Shown piece after piece: positions 56,541 through 64,000 of a stretch of 64,000 nucleotides of DNA. Under the pieces are notes generated by a model, which was not told the DNA's origin, did not search any database, and saw nothing but the letters and a program-made list of their open reading frames with translations. Each line of letters begins with the position of its first letter. Position 1 is the stretch's first letter. The stretch is taken from the NCBI GenBank assembly GCA_964019415.1, contig OZ025872.1:7581322-7645321 (forward strand). Reading direction: 5' to 3'. Position numbers and translations under genes: made by a program. The stretch is from Ianthella basta (Eukaryota > Porifera > Demospongiae > Verongiida > Ianthellidae).

Positions 56541-56557
56541 TAATAATAATAATAATG

Positions 56558-57000
56558 CCGTAAATATTCTAAAAAATTGAAAATCTAAAGTTTGCAAACT
56601 TCCAGCGATCTTGCCTCGACCCGCTTTAAAAATTTGATTTATTGGCTGTCTCTAAAGTTCGGGAAAATCTCTAATTTCGGCAAGGTTAAGGTTATATCGT
56701 TGTTAGTTTTGCCTCCATGCTTGATGAACACGAAAACTTCTCCAGTACTGGGGTTCCACACTTCCTTATAGACATGATATCTGCTAAACACATGATACTG
56801 TTACAAAGAAAGCGCCAGCGGCGGTCATTTTCTGTACCGAGCCTTCCAAAAAATGTCGTCTGAGAACGCTCCAATTTTGCAAGAAGGCTCTAATTTTCGC
56901 AAGAAGACAGCAAAGAAGATCATAATGCATCCTAAACTTCAAAGGTTAAATTTGAAATGCAGAGAACGTTTACCAATTTTTAGAATATTTACGGTAGACC
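56558..57000. mobile_element. About 440-bp element with CCGTAAATATTCTAAAAA ends
   Basis: The left end CCGTAAATATTCTAAAAAAT is the inverse of the right end ATTTTTAGAATATTTACGG. Inside are TTTCGCAAGAAG and GGCAAGGTTAAGG motifs but no recognisable transposase. It directly follows the (AAT)n tail of the LINE. Confidence 0.7.
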
Positions 57001-57239
57001 AAGAACCAAGAAAAGTGGCATGCTTACGGCTGAGATCTGGCGTCTGATTTCATATGGTGTCCAAAAACGGATACCTGACCCTACATACGTAACACTACAT
57101 AAGATTATGTAATCATCATCTAAATATAGAATAGTACACAAACAGTATTAGTTCCACAGCTGTTTTACATTGAAATTTTGAACCACATTAGTTCACAGTT
57201 TTCAACCAGCACCTTGACGCCCAACCATACCTGTTACGA

Positions 57240-57725
57240 TGTCTCATGTCCCCATTAAGTAGAGTGTAAGAGTGATTGCTACAAGATAGTGGTCGATGTC
57301 AAATGAAGCCCTGAATCCCTGCTTCTGTTAGTGATGCTTCTTGCATTTAACAGGAGACAGTGTAGGCCCTTTGATGTGTCCCCAACTAGTGAAGGATGTG
57401 GCAGATGCAGTTCCTGTGAATGTGATGCATCAATTGGAGTATCAGTGTAGTTCCTGTGTGCTGTGTGTGCCACAGGTGATGAGCATTGCCAAACACCTGC
57501 AGTGAAAGACAGACTAGCTTTAACACTTGCACACTGGGCAAAACCAATGTCTCATACTCATCGTTGCCACACTGGAGCAGCAGGCATGAGCTCATAAGTT
57601 ACAGGTATTACAGCACATGCCATGCTCATTCTTCTTGGCCGGGTTCCTGCAGACGGTGCAAGGAAACCTCACCGGGCTTGGGTTTAGCTCAATATTCCCA
57701 GTGAGCAAGGAAAACCAGTAACAGA
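57240..57725 (-). mobile_element. LINE N-terminal fragment with 2A-like sequence and zinc-finger region
   Basis: The minus strand, from about 57720, encodes SLLTGNIELNPSPVRFPCTV, then CRNPAKKNEHGMCCNTC, then (frameshifted) HWFCPVC, and further on LHCLLLNARSITN. The first part resembles a 2A-type stop-go peptide (DxExNPGP), the second a PHD/RING-like cysteine set, and the last the start of an APE endonuclease. This order occurs at the 5' end of ORF2 in some CR1-group LINEs. The NPSP change would be expected to abolish 2A activity. Confidence 0.65.
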
Positions 57726-57769
57726 ATGGGATAGTGAGGGATTGCAATTATCCTAGCCGACTGGTTGGG

Positions 57770-59310
57770 AAGATCATACCAAACCGACTATTTGGGGCTC
57801 ACTTACATTTTAGACCGCCTGGCTGGTGCAGACACTAGGAAACCTGACTCAAACAGTAAACTGTTGTGAGTTTTTTTAGATGTGTCCACAATTACATTCT
57901 AATATATATAATTATGATCTAAAATTCAATATTGCATAATTATACAAAATCAATATAGCATGCAGGAAACGATTACTTAAAAAATTACTCAATTAAGTTA
58001 AATTACAAGAATGACAAGTCATTGAACATGCACATGCAATAGGTTAATCCCAGAAGGGATCCCGTTCTCTGTCTCTCTCAGCAGTCCCAAGCACTGCTGC
58101 CGCATTCCCCCCCCTGGATAGCTATTGAGAGCTTCTGCAGGAGGTACTCCTTGTTTCTAGCTTCTCCAGTCACCTGATGGAGACGTTGTCCTAGGTCGCT
58201 CACAAAGTCCAGTGCTGCTTGGCCCAGCATGCCTGATGTCTCCACTGCAATTGGCACGAAAAGGTGGCTCGATTCAAGGTGAGCATACTTTGAAATCTTC
58301 GAGTTCTCGGCTTGTGCAGCCACTGCACCTGCTTCTCTGGCTGCAGCGGAGATGTGGGAGGGCGTGTAAGTGTCCGGGCATGTGGCATCCCATAATAACA
58401 CCTTCCCTGCCTTCCATGGCAAGATGGTGCAACCATCAGGGCGCTTCCCATCAGACCTGTACAGTCCCGATGGTTCCAACCTGCATGGAAGGTACCCTGG
58501 CTGAAGTCAAAGCCTTCTGAATAATGCAGTTGACAGCTGCATGGCGGGGATGTCGGCCTTCACTAAAACAGCAGCTGAGGTCGTGGGTGGCCAGGTCATC
58601 CACCATGGTTCCACAATTACTGCATTCATGTGGATGGCAGAGAGGTGTGCCGAGTCTGAGGCCCACAGCCACACGCGTTGTCTCGTCATCCAAGCGTAGC
58701 CCCAGGGTTGATACCGGGGTGGGCATTCAGCCAGGCACCAGACTCCTTTCTGCTGGCAGCTAGGAGGCGGGCACGGGATCTTGCATCTGGGGCATCCTCA
58801 AGTAGGGCTTGGGCTGAGGCTTTAACTCTTGGGGAGTCCCATTCTCTCTGGCGGTGGGATACTGAGTCGGGTGGGGGAGGGTTGTTGTGTTCTTGTGACC
58901 AGCAACTTAATGCCTCCTCCTGGCAACGATTGGGAACTTCTGCAAGTTCCTGGGGATAATCTGGGCAACCAGGGTGGAGGAGCCAGCAGCAGATGCCAGA
59001 AAGGCAGAGGGTGCAAGCTGGACTGCACTCCTGATGCCCAGGCCACCATTCTTGACTGGGAGGGAGGTCTGGAGCCACGCTGTGACTGAGCCCTGGAGAG
59101 AGTTGCTGGTGATGCTACTAGTGATGGACTTCAGCAGATCATCATAAACTCGGAGCTCTGGAGAAAGGAAACAAGAAGAGGTTCGGAGGATGTATGACAG
59201 TCTCGGGATTGTTAGGGAGTGGCGGAGGAGGAGGAGGGAGTCTTGAGTGTGAAGATGCTCGAGTCTGTTACCCAAGATACTCAGGCATTCCACCTGGTCA
59301 CGGATGGACT
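57770..59310 (-). mobile_element. LINE C-terminal fragment with restriction-like endonuclease motifs
   Basis: The minus strand encodes (59293-58907) LSPELRVYDDLLKSITSSIT and GGLGIRSAVQLAPSAFLASA, then (58726-58451) CSNCG, H and C of a CCHC-type finger followed by GRHPRHAAVN. The next frame (58479-58078) has SDGKRPDGCTILPWKAGKVL, then LWDATCPDT. RPD followed about 14 residues later by WDAT fits the PD-(D/E) core of the restriction-like endonuclease found in R2/R4/NeSL-type LINEs. The frame runs to a normal C-terminus with two frameshifts. The 5' part is missing. Confidence 0.75.
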
Positions 59311-60411
59311 CATTGATGCTGTTGTGAGTTGACCCAGGAGCTAACTAAGACAGAAGCAAAGGCAGACCCAGCCGAAGGGTACCCCTACTCGGTCAGGAGG
59401 GTAATAGATGTGTCAAATTCGGTACAGTGCTCCACTCCTGAAGAGTAAACTATTTTGTCCTGTGAATAATGGTTTGTTTGATGGTACTAGGTGATGTTTA
59501 CGGCAATTTATATAGTGGAAGAGATCGCCAATAGACAAAGGTAAACTGTGTGGGTGGGAAGAGGAGTCACGTGATACACCCACCTCATTAATTACAAAAA
59601 TGTGATAATATGTTTTTAGGAACAATCTCATTAAGGTATAGTAGTTAAGGTCCGCAATTCACAGGTAGTGGGAATCATCTGAAACATAAGAAATTGGCTG
59701 TTGGCGGAAGCTCTAGCTATTTAACATAACATAAATATTCCCCAAATAACAATTTTAGAGGTGTCAAGTTTTTTAGGAGTTAACTGTTGCAGCGAAGCGG
59801 AATCCAAACCAGTGATAATGCGATCATGTCATGCATGCGCAGTAATTAAAAATGGCGTCTCTTTCCTATCCCTTAATTATGGGAATAGCTGTTTTTACCT
59901 TCATACGTTTGACTGTGTAAAGGTTATAGTGGAAATGTGCCGAAAGACACCCGAAATGATGAACTCGAGCATTAATTTTATGCAAGTTGACTGCACCCCT
60001 AAGTTATTCAAATAGTTTACTCTTTAGGAGTGGAGCACTGTACTTTAGCCGTTGACACAATGTCTTTGCTTGCAGAATCTACCCCCTGCCCCAACGCTTA
60101 GTAGGCACATCTGCCACCAGGATGTATCGCAATAATTGCAGTGCAACAGGAGGCCTTGGCCTCTGAAATGTGAAAGTGTATTATTATTATTATTGTATTC
60201 CATGTTTTTATACTATGTGTAAATCCCTGCTTGACTCATACCCTCGGCCTCGTTTGGTGCTTACTGTGCATCATTGCATGCTGAGCTGCTAACTTGCCTG
60301 AAGTCAACACAACAGAAAATGTCTACTACTCTGACTAAATCTGTTACTGTTATTATATCAAATGATGCTTGGTTATAGTATGTATATATGTAATCTTTTC
60401 TGCCTCCCCAG
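59311..60411. other. Right part of the 15.8-kb intron, no gene recognised
   Basis: The sequence GTACAGTGCTCCACTCCTGAAGAGTAAACTA at 59422-59452 recurs inverted at about 60013-60044, enclosing a possible 620-bp foldback element. A plus-strand frame of 84 codons inside shows no known motif. Confidence 0.45.
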
Positions 60412-62609
60412 AAATGTACACTGTTTGCAGCTGCTGTCTACAGAGTGGGACTGGAAAATGTTATAGATGCAGTGAAAAGGGGTGATTTCATATTGCAGTA
60501 TGCAGTACAGCTTGGTTATTGGACCATCATTTGGTTGCTTTGGAGATGGGGTGTGGATGTCAACACGAAATCCATCTTCACTGGTACAACTCCACTACTT
60601 ACTGCTGTTAGCCCAAGTCATCTCAGTGAAGATGTGAAGAGGAAGACAGTTGATGTACTGCTGAAATGTGGTGCAAAGATTGATGTCGAAAATGAAGAAG
60701 AGAACTCTCCCCTGTTCATGGCAGTTCTGACGGGGCAATGGAAGGTAGTTGATCCGCTGCTAGGACCAAAGCCCAATTTGGCCAAACGTGACAAAGATGG
60801 AAACACAATTTTGCACATTGCTGCTCAAGTAAATGCCTTTCAAATTTGCGAAAACGTATTCGACAAGGTATATATGGATGTCCAACATTTTGCTGCCCAG
60901 AACAGTGATGGCCAGACGCCTGTTCATCTCGCTGCTATGCATGACTGCCGGTGCTTAAAAGCAATGATCTCTGCTCTGAAAAAACGCCATGGTGAGCAGC
61001 TTTATCTAAAGTTTGTAGAATGGTTTTCAATAACAGACAGGAATGGCTCAACACCTCTGGACGTTGCTGCAAAAGCAGGCCAGAAAGAAACATTTAAAAC
61101 CATGTGGCAAGAATTGGAAGAATATTCTCCGCCTCACATCAAAATAGAGTGCAGAAAATTGAGTTTCCTCATTGGCAGAGCTAAAGGGGATGCTTCTCAA
61201 TGGCAGGAGGTGAATGAATTCCTCAAAGTTGTCCCCAAACGATTGTGAGTCCTAAACTTATGGTTTGTACATAATTGTTCTGATCATAATGGAGCATATG
61301 AACAGCATTTAGGCGTTAAAGCATCCTATGCAAGAGGGATAATATCAAATGTTACTCTGAAAGCAAGTAGTGGTTCACAATTGAAACACAGTACAGAGCT
61401 AATAGAATAGCAAGTTAATTGCTGCTTTGTGCATACTCACGGGAGACATGTCTATTATTGTAAACAAACTGGCTTGCACATAACCAATTGGAACTGGCCC
61501 CCCCCATGAGTGTTTGAACTGAAACTATTTGTTGTCATTATAATATATTTGCTAGTAAATCCTGTGGGTCTTGCGTGATCAGAATCAAACCAGTTCCAAA
61601 ATGAAGACCAAACATAGCACTTTAATTTCATATGACGAAGCCTTATTACATGGAGAAATGCCACTGCTAATAAGACAGCAATTAGCAGGAACGGATTCAA
61701 ACAAGTACCAAAATATATATCTTCCTTACAGATGGCAGAATGCCAACTTCACCTCTGTGCTTATGCCTATATGTGATAGCTGGGAAGCAACTAATTAATT
61801 AATGCTGTTTTGTGGTGAACAGTGGTGAGGATCCCTTTTAATCTTGCACCCAGACTCTGGCAGCTATGCACATACATTGTTGTACAGGCTCTGGGTAGCT
61901 GATTTCTGCCAAAATTTCTGGCCATACGGTAACCCATTTCCTCAGCATTTCAGAAAATTTGTGCAATTCTTCCACTTCGTCTTTGCTGTGATCAGCCTTG
62001 TATTGTAATATGCCTGAATTCCTTGGAAGTAGGTTATAACTACTACCTACAACTTGTTTGATTGTGAGCAGAATCAATCAGAACAACTGAGTGCGTGCAT
62101 GACATTTTGGCCTCATATGCCTTCTTCAGCTGCATACAATACTGTTGTCTATGCAACTGATGAAGACCAATGAGGCTGAATTGTCCACTAATTAAGTATC
62201 TGCTCATGATCAGATGATTCATTGTAGTTGAACAACTTTGCAGTGATTTGTGAGGGTATTATTGTGTTTGAGATACATAGTGTCTAAGATATAAATATGC
62301 ATGCATTTTGGTGAAGTAACGGGGATGAAAATTGTTTACCAGTCACAGCTCTTGCATTACTGATGCATGATACATACTTTCCAGGGCATGTGTGAAGATC
62401 CACTGTGTGTAGATGCAACATTCATGCATTACGTAAATTGTATGTACCTATTTGTTCTATATAATTTATGGTATTGCACATGTTTTGTACATTCTAGTCT
62501 CCACAAGCTTTTGGATGGTACATATAGTGAGAAAGGCATGAAGCTATCTTTTCGCAGTCTGATTACAGGCTCTAGGAAGACTATTGCGGAGAGTTCTGAA
62601 GATCATCAG
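60412..62609 (+). CDS. Ankyrin-repeat exons (probably the 3' part of the gene starting in GLEBS exons)
   Basis: Exon 60412-61244 follows a TTCTGCCTCCCCAG acceptor in phase 0 and encodes 277 residues. Five ankyrin repeats are visible by their T-P-L/L-H-x-A cores: TGTTPLLTAV (about residue 60), NSPLFMAV (100), DGNTILHIAA (135), DGQTPVHLAA (172) and NGSTPLDVAA (218). The stop at 61246 can be avoided by a GTGAGT donor at 61245. The next exon (62498-62609) agrees in phase and reads LHKLLDGTYSEKGMKLSFRS with a GTAAGT donor. Ankyrin repeats bind partner proteins; no further role can be read. The upstream link is to 44642 by phase 0. No final stop was found, so the gene probably extends past the window. 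Confidence 0.85.
61245..62497 (+). other. Intron between ankyrin exon and next exon
   Basis: It contains a Penelope-like foldback (62095-62195) and no other recognised feature. Confidence 0.5.
62095..62195. mobile_element. Penelope-type terminal motif in foldback form
   Basis: ATGCAACTGATGAAGACCAA then GAGGCTGAATTGTCC on the right faces an imperfect inverted copy, GACATTTTGGCCTCATATGC then CTTCTTCAGCTGCAT. CTGATGAAGACC is shared with the motif at 15937. Confidence 0.5.
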
Positions 62610-62993
62610 GTAAGTAATATCCTTGATCTATTTCAGTACTGACCTAATGACCTAGTACATTCAGTAACAAAGTAATGACCTCGCAGACCCAGGCATTAAT
62701 TGTTTGTAGCTGTATTAACTCTGATTTTAGGTTCAAGTACTGAATTGTTAGAAATGTATGTACAATATAGCTGGAAGCACAGCTGGTATTTTATTCTGCA
62801 TTCTTCAGTTGCCATTTTTAATGGCAGTCCCATAGTATTCTATGGTCTATGTATAGTATGGTGATTGCGCAACTATAGGGAGTTAAGCATTGGCAGGTGG
62901 TCCTATATATGTGATATAGACCTGAAAAGAGGTCTGATATCACGATAGCAAGCCTCTGATTGTGCAACAGGTCTGATATCAAGAAGAAATGTC

Positions 62994-63452
62994 ATGAAAC
63001 CAGAGCCAAATGTGTGTACTAAACAATGTCATGCAAAGCAGTCTTACCATTTTACTGTGGCCGTGACAATCAGTTCTGTGGAGGATCTTGACTCTCCAAG
63101 AAAAAACGCGACTGCAAAAAAAAACGTCGCACGAAGGAAAGTCGGTTGGACAAGATACCAAAATGCATGCGTAAAGGGATGTATTCTAGGAACCGAGCAC
63201 TGTGTCCGGCTCTGTTGTGCGAAACCATGGCGCGGAAGACGCGCAGACACGGTCCGTCGAGCGACTTCTTCAGATGACGAAAAACAAAGTCTAGCTGGAT
63301 ATCGTCGAAAGCTCCCAAATGTGATTAAAATTGCCCCTTCTAGTTCTGAGTCCGCATTGAAGCCAGTGTTCCGCCAGAAAAGAAGCGTTTTCAAGACCCT
63401 GCAGCACCCTGTCATGGCCACAACCAAAACTGCTGACTGTACATTATTTTGA
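62994..63452 (+). other. Open frame of 152 codons, unrecognised
   Basis: The frame reads from ATG at 62994 to TGA at 63452 and is Lys/Arg/Ser-rich (DSPRKNATAKKNVARRKVGW; RATSSDDEKQSLAGYRRKLP). An overlapping minus-strand frame is open for 127 codons over the same GC-richer stretch, so openness alone is weak evidence. No family is recognised. Confidence 0.25.
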
Positions 63453-63625
63453 ATTCGGTTCCCTGTAATCTCATTGGTCTTCGTGCTGCCAAAAGGTGTG
63501 CAGTATTCTCATTGGTCAGCCCTGAAGCCTGTTGTGACATCACGGAGGCATCTACTGAATGCAATGGTGCCGTAGCTAGTTCCCAGAAGAAGCAGTGACG
63601 TAATGCAGGCGGTCATCGAATGCAA

Positions 63626-63673
63626 ATGGCGTCGTCTCTCCGGAGAGGTCTGGCCTCGATATTGCTGCGGAAG
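63626..63673 (+). CDS. Possible first exon with a mitochondrial-type leader
   Basis: ATG at 63626 opens MASSLRRGLASILLRK, ending AAG/GTTCGT. The peptide is short, basic and amphipathic, like mitochondrial presequences. It lies in a GC-rich, promoter-like stretch. The donor is not a strong match and no second exon is visible. Confidence 0.25.
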
Positions 63674-63699
63674 GTTCGTTCCTGTTGCGCACTCACCAT

Positions 63700-63852
63700 A
63701 CTATATAAGACATATAGTACGGTAAGTTGGTGTATAGCCTCTATATAGGATCTCGGCGCTCATATTTACCTCGGCGCTTCGCACCTTGGTAAATATGTAA
63801 GCGCCTCGGTCCTATATATCGGCTATAGACCTCCCTACCGTACTATATGTAT
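63700..63852. repeat. Large palindromic repeat
   Basis: The left arm ACATATAGTACGGTAAGTTG continues through TATATAGGA, TCGGCGCT and CATATTTACC. The right arm mirrors it through GGTAAATATG, AGCGCC, TCCTATATA and CCTACCGTACTATATGT. Arms are about 65-70 bp around a short TCGGCGCTTCGCACC centre. Confidence 0.8.
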
Positions 63853-64000
63853 TACTAATGTACCTCTGTGGTATGCAACCTACATTTGGGCATTATTGGA
63901 CAGATGAGCATGCAGGCTGCTCTCCCTAGCTATAGCAGTAAGTCTAACAGATTGATCCCTCACTGGTCAACAGAGGATGGGGTACTAGTTCCTACCCTCT

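Larger units (their letters stand above)
51255..56560 (+). mobile_element. Near full-length, degenerate LINE with ORF1 and ORF2, containing two later insertions
   Basis: The 5' end lies near 51255, just before AAGATGGCCGTCGCCAATGG. ORF1 pieces follow: SNVIFIGIPEDKDL and RPILIKLNCPWDRQI. ORF2 begins near 52205 with SIVSFNCHGYNNG and LLQEHWL (endonuclease), and later has WIDHAAVSS and LSDHNPLVF. Reverse transcriptase blocks are YRGSPCI, FGFKSGFSTTLCTG, LTDALKAFDTVGHGILFQKL, SNGVRLGGVLSPILFTIHLD and, 3', HIQFYAD-like and ALWRLDAPDI. An (AAT)n tail ends it at about 56490-56555. The frame is broken many times. A piggyBac-type element (52471-53101) and a twin-primed LINE fragment (54179-54826) interrupt it. 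Confidence 0.88.

Noticed and set aside
61246-61248. Stop codon ending the ankyrin frame
   Set aside because: A strong GTGAGT donor starts at 61245 and the next exon agrees in phase, so the stop is probably intronic.
1-64000. tRNA, rRNA, CRISPR, bacterial operons or viral genes
   Set aside because: None was recognised on either strand. The gene structures are spliced and metazoan in type.

Overview
This window is animal nuclear DNA. Genes are split into many short exons by GT-AG introns, and most of the remaining sequence is transposon debris, microsatellites and minisatellites. The recognisable genes are metazoan: a TRAF6-type RING protein, the condensin II subunit NCAPH2, and a Nup98-type GLEBS protein. 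The mix of degenerate LINEs, Penelope-like elements, Helitrons and many small foldback elements suggests an early-branching invertebrate, probably a sponge. That placement is inference. No bacterial, viral or CRISPR features were seen.

Layout. (1) 1-4.9 kb, minus strand: the 5' part of a TRAF6-like gene, whose third exon starts at the left edge. (2) 5-10 kb: mostly unassigned. It holds three minus-strand exons of an unknown gene, two of which are near-identical copies differing only at synonymous sites. (3) 10.39-24.59 kb, plus strand: a complete NCAPH2 gene in 17 exons (about 631 residues), with a 1-kb G-rich minisatellite and several DNA transposons in its introns. (4) 24.6-34.7 kb: transposons, including a Helitron-like element, a 764-bp element with 9-bp target duplications carrying a RecQ-like helicase fragment, a LINE interrupted by a Penelope-like insertion, and a separate RecQ-like exon. 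(5) 35.4-62.6 kb, plus strand: exons whose phases chain without conflict from a GLEBS motif, through a Gly/FG-rich stretch and an unrecognised domain, into ankyrin repeats. They may form one unusual gene with a 15.8-kb intron filled by at least five layered LINEs. (6) 62.6-64 kb: unassigned sequence, one possible short first exon and a foldback repeat.

The most interesting points are the possible GLEBS-ankyrin chimera, the TAGTCT-ended elements carrying gene fragments, the synonymous-only duplicated exon, a Penelope terminal motif resembling a hammerhead ribozyme core with a compensatory stem change, Helitrons built from repeated YY1-like units, and insertions whose exact target duplications allow them to be ordered in time. 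All calls come from reading the sequence. No database search was run, and family names rest on remembered motifs.
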